A stretch of DNA of 64,000 bases from Chryseobacterium oleae (GTDB lineage Bacteria > Bacteroidota > Bacteroidia > Flavobacteriales > Weeksellaceae). Shown piece by piece: positions 45,253 through 53,354 of this stretch (position 1 is its first letter; each line of letters begins with the position of its first letter). Made by a program: the position numbers and the translations under genes. Location of the stretch: positions 124,001-188,000 of the forward strand of contig NZ_FOVD01000003.1 in assembly GCF_900115055.1 (NCBI RefSeq). The letters are read 5' to 3'. Under the pieces are notes generated by a model that was not told the DNA's origin, did not search any database, and saw only the letters and a program-made list of their open reading frames with translations.

Positions 45253-45284
45253 CAAAAAAACCGTCTGTTTACTCAGACGGTTTT
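45253..45284 (-). terminator. his attenuator terminator
   Basis: On the minus strand AAAACCGTCTG pairs with CAGACGGTTTT around AGTAAA, then the T run continues to 45254. It lies between the leader peptide and hisG. Its 5' arm (CCGTCT, 45275-45280) is complementary to AGACGG at 45325-45330, just at the leader stop codon, which offers an antiterminator pairing. Confidence 0.88.
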
Positions 45285-45329
45285 AATTATTTTTGATTTT
45301 AACACATGTTTATATCAACCAATTCCGTC

Positions 45330-45380
45330 TTAGCAGAGATGATGATAATAATGATGAAGTGTTAAAAAATTCGGTTTCAT
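45330..45380 (-). CDS. hisL: Histidine operon leader peptide
   Basis: A 16-residue open frame on the minus strand, MKPNFLTLHHYYHHLC, then TAA. Four His codons in two pairs lie near the end, the place expected for ribosome stalling when charged tRNA-His is scarce. A full promoter is upstream (45398-45426), and an intrinsic terminator (45253-45284) lies between the peptide and hisG. AGACGG, starting with the last base of the stop codon, can pair with the terminator's first arm. Together this is a classical ribosome-mediated attenuator. The tyrosines between the His pairs are unusual. Confidence 0.88.
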   Translation of the reverse strand: MKPNFLTLHHYYHHLC

Positions 45381-45397
45381 TGTTTTGAATTGTGGTA

Positions 45398-45426
45398 CAA
45401 ATGTAGGACTTATTTTTAAACTGCAA
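45398..45426 (-). promoter_or_regulatory. Promoter of the his operon
   Basis: On the minus strand TTG (45424-45426), 18-bp spacer, TACATTTG (45398-45405). It begins only 7 bp after the stop of the glycosyltransferase gene; the predicted RNA starts about 10 nt before the leader ATG. Confidence 0.8.
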
Positions 45427-45433
45427 AGTTTTT

Positions 45434-46537
45434 TTATAGAATTTTTTTGTAGAGATCCATCAACTGAGCTGCAATGGGTTCGTCATTAAATTTCTGAACA
45501 AACGTGAAACTCTTTTCTGCACGGCGTTTTCTCTCAGATCCATTTTCCCATAAAAATTTTATTTTGGCTCTGATATCTTCAAAACTTTTCGGATCTACAT
45601 AAACGGAGTCTTCCCCTCCCGCTTCCGGAAGACAGCTGACATTGCTGGTAATAACTGCCGTTTTTGAAAAAAGTGCTTCTATCACAGGGATTCCGAAGCC
45701 TTCAAAAAAGCTCGGATAGACAAAAATATCGGCCAGTTTATAGATTACAGCCAGTTCATCCATAGAAACTTCTTCCAGAAAGAGCACCTGCTTTTCCATT
45801 TTATTTTTTCTGATGAATGCCTCTACTTTTTTATAGTAATTCGTCTTTCTTCCAACAACAACCAACGGGATTTCCGTTCCATTGATTCCTTTGACAATGT
45901 TTAACAGATTCTTACGGTCTTCAATGGTTCCAACGTTTAAAATAAATCGCTCCGGAAGATTGAATTTCTCTTTGGTTAACTGAATAAACTCAGCCGACTG
46001 CTGTTCTTTAAAAGCTTTGTGGCAGCCCTGGTAAATGACTTCAATTTTGGTTTCGGGAACTTTTAAATAAGTGATAATATCTCTTTTGGTCTGTTCTGAA
46101 ATGGCAATGATCTTATCTGCAGAAACAGCCGCTTTTTTAAATTTCCACAGGTGTATTTTCCTGTCAAAAAAGGAATAATACTGAGGATATCTCATGAAAA
46201 TCAGATCATGGATAGTCACTATCTTTTTGATGGGTTCTTTGCCCCACTTCAAAGGCAGCTCACCGGACAAGCCATGAAATATCTGTGCGCCTTCCTTTTG
46301 GGCATCTTTACCCATTTTAAATTGTCGCGAAAGATTTCCTTTTGAGGTTTCCACAAAACGGACATGAGGTCTTTCGAGGATCTCTTTTCCTCTTTCTGAA
46401 CGGTTTTTGTTCAGCAGCAGGTATTCGTTTTCAGGATAGTACTGAGAAAGAATCCTGACCAGGTCTCTTGAATAATTGCCCAATCCGGACGTATTATGAA
46501 AAAAACGTTTTGCGTCGAAGGCAATCTTCATATCCAT
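45434..46537 (-). CDS. Glycosyltransferase family 4-like protein
   Basis: 367 residues, GT-B fold glycosyltransferase of the GT4 (RfaB-like) group, transferring a sugar from a nucleotide donor, probably to cell-surface polysaccharide. N-terminal acceptor domain with FDAKRFFHNTSGLGNYSRDL; C-terminal donor domain with FILNVGTIEDRKNLLNIVKG and the Ex7E motif in FEGFGIPVIEALFS. The ATG two codons downstream (46531) is also possible. No other polysaccharide genes are near. No terminator separates it from the his promoter, so read-through into the his attenuator is possible. Confidence 0.9.
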   Translation of the reverse strand: MDMKIAFDAKRFFHNTSGLGNYSRDLVRILSQYYPENEYLLLNKNRSERGKEILERPHVRFVETSKGNLSRQFKMGKDAQKEGAQIFHGLSGELPLKWGKEPIKKIVTIHDLIFMRYPQYYSFFDRKIHLWKFKKAAVSADKIIAISEQTKRDIITYLKVPETKIEVIYQGCHKAFKEQQSAEFIQLTKEKFNLPERFILNVGTIEDRKNLLNIVKGINGTEIPLVVVGRKTNYYKKVEAFIRKNKMEKQVLFLEEVSMDELAVIYKLADIFVYPSFFEGFGIPVIEALFSKTAVITSNVSCLPEAGGEDSVYVDPKSFEDIRAKIKFLWENGSERKRRAEKSFTFVQKFNDEPIAAQLMDLYKKIL

Positions 46538-46572
46538 GTTTTTAGTAAGATTTTTTAAGCGGTTTAAAGGTA

Positions 46573-46611
46573 TAAATAAAATAAACCCTAAATGACTATT
46601 CAGGGTTTATT
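46573..46611 (-). terminator. Terminator after dapD
   Basis: Perfect 10-bp stem AATAAACCCT / AGGGTTTATT, followed on the minus strand by TTATTTAT. Confidence 0.82.
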
Positions 46612-46656
46612 GTATAAATTTTAAAATCAATCTTTAAAATTTAGAGAAAACACAGC

Positions 46657-47469
46657 TTATACAGCTACATTGTTCTCTCTTAAAGCATCATTAAGAGATG
46701 TTTTTTTATCTGTTGATTCTTTTCTCTGACCGATGATCAATGCACAAGGAACCTGGTATTCTCCGGCAGGATACTGTTTTGTATAACTTCCCGGGATTAC
46801 TACTGAACGTGCAGGAACTCTTCCTTTGATTTCAATAGGCTGGTCACCTGTAACATCAATGATTTTTGTGGAAGCTGTCAATACGACATTCGCACCCAAT
46901 ACGGCTTCTTTTTCTACGTGAACCCCTTCTACCACGATACATCTTGAACCGATGAAGCAGTCGTCCTCAATGATCACAGGAGCTGCCTGTAACGGCTCCA
47001 ATACACCACCGATACCTACTCCACCACTCAGGTGAACGTTTTTACCGATCTGTGCACAGCTTCCAACCGTAGCCCAGGTGTCTACCATTGTTCCTGAATC
47101 TACATATGCTCCGATATTCACGTAAGAAGGCATCAAAATAACGCCTGAAGCTACGAAAGATCCTTCTCTGGCGATCGCATGCGGTACAACTCTTACTCCT
47201 TTTTCAGCATAATTTCTCTTCAAAGGAATTTTGTCATGAAATTCAAACGGACCTACTTCAATAGTTTCCATTTTCTGGATCGGGAAATACATTACTACGG
47301 CTTTCTTCACCCACTCATTCACCTGCCATCCGTTTTCCGTAGGCTCAGCAACACGAAGTTCTCCGGAATCCAATAAAGAAATAACCTCTCTTATCGCCTT
47401 CTGGCTGTCTTCATTCTGTAATAAATCTCTATGATCCCAAATGTTTTCAATTGTTTGTTGTAACGACAT
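46657..47469 (-). CDS. dapD: Tetrahydrodipicolinate N-succinyltransferase DapD
   Basis: 270 residues. Succinylates tetrahydrodipicolinate in the succinylase branch of lysine and meso-diaminopimelate synthesis. The middle is a left-handed parallel beta-helix of hexapeptide repeats (VNIGAYVDSGTMVDTWATVG, QIGKNVHLSGGVGIGGVLEP), with EDDCFIGSRCIVVEGV. It stands alone with a full promoter (47527-47557) and a terminator. Confidence 0.97.
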   Translation of the reverse strand: MSLQQTIENIWDHRDLLQNEDSQKAIREVISLLDSGELRVAEPTENGWQVNEWVKKAVVMYFPIQKMETIEVGPFEFHDKIPLKRNYAEKGVRVVPHAIAREGSFVASGVILMPSYVNIGAYVDSGTMVDTWATVGSCAQIGKNVHLSGGVGIGGVLEPLQAAPVIIEDDCFIGSRCIVVEGVHVEKEAVLGANVVLTASTKIIDVTGDQPIEIKGRVPARSVVIPGSYTKQYPAGEYQVPCALIIGQRKESTDKKTSLNDALRENNVAV

Positions 47470-47526
47470 GTTTCTTATTTGATTTTAGTATAAATTATCC
47501 CTGCAGCTTCCCGCAGTTCCGAAGGT

Positions 47527-47557
47527 CAAAAGTACAAAAGATTGTTCTAGTATACAA
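47527..47557 (-). promoter_or_regulatory. Promoter of dapD
   Basis: On the minus strand TTG (47555-47557), 20-bp spacer, TACTTTTG (47527-47534). About 50 nt of leader with a small CTGC/GCAG hairpin follow. Confidence 0.72.
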
Positions 47558-47608
47558 GTTCGGAAAGAAGTCTTCGATGGGAATTATTTACGGTTATCTA
47601 CAGCTTCA

Positions 47609-47980
47609 TTATTCGCAAATAACGAACTCCATGGTCTTCTCAACGTGTTTTGGTTCAATAATTCCTTTTGAATATTTGAGATTGGAGCCTGTATTATATT
47701 TTGTTAAATAAGCCGTATTAATGTTAGACGTAAGTTCTTTAAGATCATCAGGAACGAGTGCCCTTATATTGAAAATCTCTTCTCCGCATCTAATCTGCCC
47801 TTTCGGATCTTCCAAAAAAGTATGGTACCAGCTTTTTTCTGCGAGACCCCATGATCTGGCAAAAATTCTGTCGTTAACGGTTACCATCCAGATTTCAAGG
47901 AAAGTGGTTCTGTGACTGCCTGCTTTTATTTCGGCAAGATTGTGAGTGTTGATGTAGTGAAGCGCACTGTCTTTATTCAT
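47609..47980 (-). CDS. DUF2255 family protein
   Basis: 123 residues, cytoplasmic. The pattern HRTTFLEIWMVTVNDRIFARSWG and YHTFLEDPKGQIRCGEEIF resembles the split beta-barrel of DUF2255 / nitroreductase-like flavin- or F420-binding proteins. No operon partner. Function unknown. Confidence 0.75.
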   Translation of the reverse strand: MNKDSALHYINTHNLAEIKAGSHRTTFLEIWMVTVNDRIFARSWGLAEKSWYHTFLEDPKGQIRCGEEIFNIRALVPDDLKELTSNINTAYLTKYNTGSNLKYSKGIIEPKHVEKTMEFVICE

Positions 47981-48174
47981 TGTTATTTTTTAGCGAATGT
48001 AAAATGAATGGAGCAGTTGAACCAATTTATTATTTGGTATGAAGGAAATATTATTCAGAATGGTGATTTTCTGATGTTTTCTGTTTTTCGAAGTCGTTAA
48101 ATTCAAGTTCTGAAACCGTATGAAGGTTTTTAACGATGAGTGATGTAAAATAGTAGTTTTTTACGCTTATTTTT

Positions 48175-48501
48175 TCAAAGCATCATTTTATTAAGTGCTG
48201 TAATCAGACAGTCTTTATAGCTTTTCGCTACGGCAATTTTCTGATCCTGACATACCAGCTGGTTGTCTTCAAAATAGTCGATATTCGTTAAATTGACAAT
48301 ATAAGAATTGTGAACCCTCATGAATTCATCCGGAAGACTTTCTATTAAATCTTTAAGGGCTTTGTAGTAGATGTATTTTTTATTGGAAGTGGTATTGATT
48401 TCCACATAGTTTCCCAAACCTTTGATAATGGTAATGTCTTTAAAGAACAGTTTTATCAGTTTTTTATCTGTTTTAATAAAAGCAAAGGTGCGGTTCTCCA
48501 T
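48175..48501 (-). CDS. Stand-alone LytTR DNA-binding protein
   Basis: 108 residues from the ATG at 48501. Nearly the entire protein is a LytTR domain: IKLFFKDITIIKGLGNYVEI, YYKALKDLIESLPDEFMRVH, NSYIVNLTNIDYFEDNQLV. There is no receiver domain, so its activity is not set by phosphorylation in cis. A longer frame starting at 48576 would overlap the NlpC/P60 gene by 50 bp and has no homology; I prefer the shorter start. It follows the NlpC/P60 gene by 25 bp, likely in one transcript. Confidence 0.85.
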   Translation of the reverse strand: MENRTFAFIKTDKKLIKLFFKDITIIKGLGNYVEINTTSNKKYIYYKALKDLIESLPDEFMRVHNSYIVNLTNIDYFEDNQLVCQDQKIAVAKSYKDCLITALNKMML

Positions 48502-48526
48502 ATCAATGATCAGTTTAAATAATGTT

Positions 48527-49105
48527 TTATAAAACCCTCTGAGCGTGAAGATAAGCTTTGTTCCAGTATTTTTCATTTAATGAAGAAATCATCACTCCTT
48601 TTGAGGTAGAAGCATGGATGAACTTCACCTCTCCATCAGCCCCGATATCGTGAACGATTCCCACATGAGAGACTCTGCTTCCTCCAGCTGTCGCAAAAAA
48701 CAAAAGATCACCTGGCTTCACTTCTTTGATATCAATTTTCTGTCCGGCATCAGCCTGATCTGTAGATCTGCGTGGCAACGAGAAGTCATTTTCCTCAAAC
48801 ACTTTTACGGTAAATCCGGAACAGTCAAAGCCTGAAGAAGTGTTTCCACCAAATTTGTAAGGTGTTCCGATGTATTTTTCAGCATCCTTCAGAATATCGC
48901 TGACGGATCTGGAAATCTTTCCATCAAATCTGGAATCCAGTTTTCTTAGATTTTCGGCTTTCGCAACGGTTTTGGTTCGTGTATTTTTTTTGGAAGATAC
49001 ATTTTTGGAAGATCCGCATGAAACGATCATCGCCGAGGCAATCAGCAGAACAGAAATCTGCTTTATTCTTAAGTTTTTTTCAAATAATCCCTGTTTCATA
49101 GTCAT
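48527..49105 (-). CDS. NlpC/P60 family cell-wall hydrolase, lipoprotein
   Basis: 192 residues. Signal peptide with lipobox MIVSC. The C-terminal NlpC/P60 domain (about 70-190) has the catalytic Cys in SGFDCSGFTVKVF, His in RVSHVGIVHD and a third polar residue in FIHASTS, which would cut peptidoglycan stem peptides between D-Glu and the diamino acid. Start at 49105 or two codons later; the -7 element TATATTTG at 49136-49143 suits both. Divergent from the 217-residue gene. Confidence 0.93.
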   Translation of the reverse strand: MTMKQGLFEKNLRIKQISVLLIASAMIVSCGSSKNVSSKKNTRTKTVAKAENLRKLDSRFDGKISRSVSDILKDAEKYIGTPYKFGGNTSSGFDCSGFTVKVFEENDFSLPRRSTDQADAGQKIDIKEVKPGDLLFFATAGGSRVSHVGIVHDIGADGEVKFIHASTSKGVMISSLNEKYWNKAYLHAQRVL

Positions 49106-49251
49106 CTGATTTTAAATGAAGTAACTAATTATGTACAAATATACATTTTATATTTAAATTATAGAATAAGTATACTACAACTATATGATAAATATATGTT
49201 AAAATTTCGATTTCTCTTATTTATTAGTATATTTGAATTCAATTTTGTGAT

Positions 49252-49905
49252 ATGGCGACGTACGAAAGTTTAATAAAAATCAACGGAAGCGTAGGCGATC
49301 TGGTTTTTTACAGCCTGAACGGGAAAAATGTGGTGCGAAAAAAAAGCGGATTCAATAAAACAGCCTTCAAGAAAAGTCCTTCTTATGAGAAAGTAAGGCA
49401 GAACAGCTCTGAATTCGGACATTGCTCCAAAGCCGGGAAAATGATACGAAGCTGTATTGAAAGTTATACTAAAGAAGCGGGTGATCCTGTACTCTACCAG
49501 AAATTTGCCAAGTTGATGACTGTGATTAAAGATCTTGATACGGTTTCAGAACGCGGAAAACGAACGGTACAGAATGGACTTTTACACCCGGAAGGTTTAA
49601 AACTGCTGAAAGGATTCAGGTTTGGAGAAAAAGAAAATATTCATCCGGAAGCTTATGTTTCGGAGGAAAAAGAGTACAGAATTCTAAATTTTGGAAATCA
49701 AATTTCAGGAGATGAAATGGTTGTCATAACAATACAGCCTGATTTTGACACTTATACTGCGAAATATATTGAAGAAAAACGTCAGGTGGAAGCCGGTAAA
49801 GAGATTCGTTTTAAAAAGCATTTTTCAGGGGCCACGCTCCTACTCTACTTTTTAGTGATCCGGAATAAAGAGGAAATTATTCAGATGGGGTTTGTTGGGA
49901 CTTAG
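49252..49905 (+). CDS. Conserved hypothetical protein
   Basis: 217 residues, not assigned to a family. The N-terminus ATYESLIKINGSVGDLVFYS then LNGKNVVRKKSGFNKTAFKK resembles a class of Bacteroidetes proteins beginning with a small beta-hairpin and a basic segment; the middle is helical and the end beta-rich (LLLYFLVIRNKEEIIQMGFV). No signal peptide. A -7 element TATATTTG is at 49228-49235, 17 bp before the ATG. Divergent from the NlpC/P60 gene with 146 bp between the start codons. Confidence 0.7.
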   Translation: MATYESLIKINGSVGDLVFYSLNGKNVVRKKSGFNKTAFKKSPSYEKVRQNSSEFGHCSKAGKMIRSCIESYTKEAGDPVLYQKFAKLMTVIKDLDTVSERGKRTVQNGLLHPEGLKLLKGFRFGEKENIHPEAYVSEEKEYRILNFGNQISGDEMVVITIQPDFDTYTAKYIEEKRQVEAGKEIRFKKHFSGATLLLYFLVIRNKEEIIQMGFVGT

Positions 49906-49940
49906 ATTTCAGATATGAGACATCAGACATCAGAATAAGG
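49904..49940 (+). repeat. Degenerate AGA-TCAG tandem repeat
   Basis: Overlaps the stop of the 217-residue gene. Four to five imperfect AGAnnTCAG units, like 323-357. Confidence 0.5.
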
Positions 49941-50007
49941 TTAAGATTGGGCTAAGGAAATATCGAATAACTTTGAGTCATTCACAATCTTAATTTAATT
50001 ACCCAAT

Positions 50008-50038
50008 AAAAAAGCCTGCAGAGTGATCTGCAGGCTTT
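50008..50038 (-). terminator. Terminator of the small lipoprotein gene
   Basis: Perfect 11-bp stem AAAGCCTGCAG / CTGCAGGCTTT, then TTTATT on the minus strand. Confidence 0.9.
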
Positions 50039-50044
50039 CTGTTT

Positions 50045-50413
50045 TTATTTTTTGTCTCCTGTCCAGATACCGTATCTTGCCGGTGTAGGAACAGCGTTTG
50101 ACCAGTTTCCTTCTCCTTTTTTCTCTCTTGAAAGGGTTCCTTTGAATTCTCCATCGGAAGGAAGCCCGATTACAGCAGTAAGATCGCCGGTTTCAGTTAA
50201 GTGTCCGGAAATATTATAATTTTCACTATTGACTGTAGAATGCATGGTTCCGGTTACTTTTCCGTCACTGGCTACCACAAGGTTCCACGTTCCGTCATCG
50301 CTTCCCGTATACTTTCCTGCCCACGTTCCTATATAATCATAAATAGTGTCGTCATCAGAACTGCATCCGATAAATAAAAAAGCTGTAAAAAGAAGTAAAA
50401 AAAGTTTCTTCAT
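50045..50413 (-). CDS. Small surface lipoprotein, lipocalin-like
   Basis: 122 residues. Signal peptide with lipobox FIGC followed by SSDDDT, a typical Bacteroidetes surface-export signal. The rest (GTWAGKYTGSDDGTWNLVV, GTMHSTVNSENYNISGHLTE, FKGTLSREKKGEGNWSN) has the repeated short beta strands of a lipocalin- or META-like barrel. Ligand unknown. A -7 element TAAATTTG lies at 50440-50447. Confidence 0.75.
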   Translation of the reverse strand: MKKLFLLLFTAFLFIGCSSDDDTIYDYIGTWAGKYTGSDDGTWNLVVASDGKVTGTMHSTVNSENYNISGHLTETGDLTAVIGLPSDGEFKGTLSREKKGEGNWSNAVPTPARYGIWTGDKK

Positions 50414-50540
50414 AGTTTCTAATAGTTTTATAACCTAATCAAATTTATTATTATCCTTTGGTATCCTGTGCTTATACAGAGAACTGAATACCTATTTATA
50501 TTTTTTTCGCTTTGTTCCGTGCAAATCTACTAATTTTTTC

Positions 50541-50557
50541 ATTCAGATTATCTGAAT
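50541..50557. promoter_or_regulatory. 17-bp perfect palindrome
   Basis: ATTCAGATTATCTGAAT, an 8-bp inverted repeat around one T, in the 426-bp gap between divergent genes (50413 and 50840). A possible operator. The same gap contains a 58-codon AT-rich open frame on the plus strand (50625-50801) with a hydrophobic middle; I rate its coding status as doubtful. Confidence 0.35.
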
Positions 50558-50839
50558 TTTAATCAGCTGTTTATATTTTTATGAATTCATCCTATATTTT
50601 GGCTAAAATACAATTATTTCCCAAATGGAAACAAGCAAACAGAGAGCAACCTTTCAAAAAAATGAGCCAATTAAGACATTAGCAATATTTAAAAATAATA
50701 TGTTTATTTTACTTTATTTTTTGATTATAAATTATTTTTATTCTAATATTTATAATTTAAATGAAATTTGTTTTCACAATAACAAATATTTCTTAATTTA
50801 GTGAAAAATCTAAGAACTCATTAAAACCTAATAAATAAC

Positions 50840-51523
50840 ATGAAAACAAGAATTATCTTTTTTGTTGCAGTCGTTTTTTTCAGCAGTTTGAAATCTCAGG
50901 TAGGGATTAATACTACCACACCTACCCATACTTTGGATGTCGACGGACTGGTTAGAGTAAGAGGTCTGTCCAATGCTGAGAACAAAATTGTGGCTGCCAA
51001 TGCACAAGGAGTTTTAACCCTCCTTTCTCCTGAAGAAATTTTTTCTCCAAAAGCATTACTGAACACTTCTACATCACCCGCTGAACAAAGGCTGACGATC
51101 TATGAAGGACAATGTTTCCAGCCTACAGACAATGCTTCTTCCTGTACGGTAAGAGTCAATCACTACAGTTCATGTGCGGGCTTTACCAGAGCAGTAGACA
51201 CTCAGATTGTGGTAGGACAAACCATCAATACCGGTAACGGACAGTTTCTGGGAACCTGGGCTTCCCGATTCATTGACCACAAAGGATATGTGGGAGGGGC
51301 CACCGCTGCTGAACAAATCGCACCGGACTACCCAAGAGTCTCTTATCCTACGGCCAATTCTGCCAACTACTTAGGAAGCGGAAGCTTTTCCGGGCAATGT
51401 AACGCAGATATTGTAACAACAATTAACCAAACCACCGGTGAAGTTAAAATAGAATCTGTAAAGAGAAGTATGTTTGCGCATCTGGTGTATCTTTTGTCGA
51501 TATCGCGCTCAAGAAGTAACTAG
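50840..51523 (+). CDS. Secreted hypothetical protein with QVGINTTTP N-terminus
   Basis: 227 residues. Signal peptide (KTRIIFFVAVVFFSSLKS) followed by QVGINTTTPTHTLDVDG, a motif recurrent at the start of many Chryseobacterium secreted proteins, including those with tail-fibre-like modules. The rest has a cysteine-containing beta domain (GQCFQPTDNASSCTVRVN, FSGQCNADIV). No T9SS sorting signal. The last ~15 residues (LLSISRSRSN) are less conserved-looking but there is no sign of a frameshift. Function unknown. Confidence 0.72.
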   Translation: MKTRIIFFVAVVFFSSLKSQVGINTTTPTHTLDVDGLVRVRGLSNAENKIVAANAQGVLTLLSPEEIFSPKALLNTSTSPAEQRLTIYEGQCFQPTDNASSCTVRVNHYSSCAGFTRAVDTQIVVGQTINTGNGQFLGTWASRFIDHKGYVGGATAAEQIAPDYPRVSYPTANSANYLGSGSFSGQCNADIVTTINQTTGEVKIESVKRSMFAHLVYLLSISRSRSN

Positions 51524-51547
51524 AAACAAATCTTTTTCAAATATAAG

Positions 51548-51581
51548 AATAGCTGCATTGTCATGATGCAGCTATTTTTTA
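51548..51581 (+). terminator. Terminator after the 227-residue gene
   Basis: AATAGCTGCAT / ATGCAGCTATT stem and T run. Confidence 0.9.
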
Positions 51582-51710
51582 TCAGTAAACGAGCTTTCGA
51601 TCATTTAAATACAAAATCCATCGTCTTTTTTTATATTTGGACAATGATTATCAGCCATGTATGATCTATAGTCATTCAAATGGTAACCTGTAACATTAAA
51701 AAATAATAGC

Positions 51711-52340
51711 ATGAAAATACTAAAGGCGGCTGAAGCATTTGACAAATCAGCAAAAATCTATCAGGATAAATTCATGGATGTAAGTTTGTTTGGCGAAACC
51801 TTCAATCTTTTCTGCAACCATATAGCAGCTGATAATGCCGAGATTTTGGATATAGCCTGCGGTCCCGGAAATATCACGAAATATGTACTGGATAGAAAAC
51901 CTGATTATCAAGTTTTGGGAATTGATCTGTCGCCAAAAATGTTAGATCTCGCTCAGGCTAATAATCCTACTGCTGCATTTCAACTTATGGACTGCCGGGA
52001 AATCGGACAGATTAAAAAACGGTTCGACGGAATCATTTGTGGTTTTTGTTTGCCCTATCTGGTTCGTGAAGAAGCTGTTGATCTGATCGCTCAGGCATCC
52101 CAACTGTTAAAACCAGGAGGTGTATTTTATCTGAGTACTATGGAAGATGATTATGCAAAATCCAGATTTCAAACATCCAGTACCGGTGATCAGGTGTATG
52201 TGAACTATCACCAGGAGGACTATTTAACGGAAGCACTTCAGGTGAATAATTTTGAGATCATCAATATACAACGCTTTACTTCTTATGATAAAGATAATGT
52301 AATGATTACAGATCTGGTATTAACCGGAAAATTGATTTAA
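51711..52340 (+). CDS. Class I SAM-dependent methyltransferase
   Basis: 209 residues. Rossmann methyltransferase: motif I LDIACGPGNITKYV, acidic residue at the end of strand 2 in VLGIDLSPKMLDLAQ, motif II FDGIICGFCLPYL and LLKPGGVFYLSTM. Substrate unknown. A -7 element TATATTTG lies at 51632-51639, giving a ~65-nt leader. Its stop is only 2 bp from the stop of the convergent gene. Confidence 0.9.
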   Translation: MKILKAAEAFDKSAKIYQDKFMDVSLFGETFNLFCNHIAADNAEILDIACGPGNITKYVLDRKPDYQVLGIDLSPKMLDLAQANNPTAAFQLMDCREIGQIKKRFDGIICGFCLPYLVREEAVDLIAQASQLLKPGGVFYLSTMEDDYAKSRFQTSSTGDQVYVNYHQEDYLTEALQVNNFEIINIQRFTSYDKDNVMITDLVLTGKLI

Positions 52341-52342
52341 AC

Positions 52343-53314
52343 TTACCGTATTGGAGTCAGTTCATTGCTACCCTCCTTTTTGTGCAACAGAAAAGAAACC
52401 TGAATATCGTCATCCTGAGTCCTTGAATGAATGGCAGACAGGTAGTCTTTATACATTTCATCGGTTGGCTGCAGGGCTACTATTTTCCCTCCGGCATAAA
52501 GAACCATTTTAAAATCTTTCAATGGGAGAATCTCTCTTTTTTCGAGAATATTAGTGCTCATTTCGTTCCACCGTTCCTTAGAATCTGAAGGTTTATTCCA
52601 GTAAAAAGCTTTGGCAAGTTCTACTTCTTTGTCATACATCAGTGACGCATAGGCTTTAGTATCTTTTTTGATCAGGACATTTCTAAAACTGTTGTAAGCA
52701 GCCACTGCCTCTTTCAATAACTGATCCTGATTTTCTTTGCTCAAATTTTTGGAATGACGCCAGCCTTCCAGCTGATAAGGAACCTTTGCATTAAAAACAC
52801 CTTTAAATTCAAAAAACTTTTGTCCGCTGGCCTGAAACTTTTCTGTTCCCGGTTGATTAGGTGTATTGAATTCAAAAACTGATTGATGATCTTCCAGTGG
52901 TCCATTATTTTTACGATGAATCACTTTCATCTTAAACCTGGACGCATCCATCAAAGTCGGAGACCAGCTTCCATCTGAAAGCATCGGTGGAAACAAACGT
53001 ATCGTAATTTCCTGTTTTCCACTGAGCAGAATATGATCATTGATCGGAATACGCTGCTCATTCACAGAACCAGACTGAAGATAACGATACACTGGTACAT
53101 CATTGATCAAAATTTCATAGCCACAAGCATCCTGGCTGAATTCTATCTCATATCGCGGATGATCATCAGCTATTTTTACCTGTTGATAGATATCCAGCAT
53201 TTTCCGGTTTACCTCTTTATCCTTATTTTTAATAACGGTTACAACAGATGACTTCTCCTGACCGACACTTAAGCCTGACAGGAAAAGTAAACCTGATAGT
53301 ATTAGTTTTTTCAT
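52343..53314 (-). CDS. Secreted hypothetical protein
   Basis: 323 residues with a signal peptide (KKLILSGLLFLSGLSVGQ). First part beta-rich (CGYEILINDVPVYRYL, KQEITIRLFPPMLSDGSWSP), second part helical (KNLSKENQDQLLKEAVAAYN). No recognised family. Located 40 bp after mreB on the same strand, so possibly cotranscribed with it. Confidence 0.7.
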   Translation of the reverse strand: MKKLILSGLLFLSGLSVGQEKSSVVTVIKNKDKEVNRKMLDIYQQVKIADDHPRYEIEFSQDACGYEILINDVPVYRYLQSGSVNEQRIPINDHILLSGKQEITIRLFPPMLSDGSWSPTLMDASRFKMKVIHRKNNGPLEDHQSVFEFNTPNQPGTEKFQASGQKFFEFKGVFNAKVPYQLEGWRHSKNLSKENQDQLLKEAVAAYNSFRNVLIKKDTKAYASLMYDKEVELAKAFYWNKPSDSKERWNEMSTNILEKREILPLKDFKMVLYAGGKIVALQPTDEMYKDYLSAIHSRTQDDDIQVSFLLHKKEGSNELTPIR

Positions 53315-53354
53315 TATTAATTTTAATGATGATCAGGACATTGGCCGGATTCAG

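Noticed and set aside
48502..48576. Longer start of the LytTR protein
   Set aside because: It would overlap the NlpC/P60 gene by 50 bp, and the extra residues do not resemble a LytTR protein.
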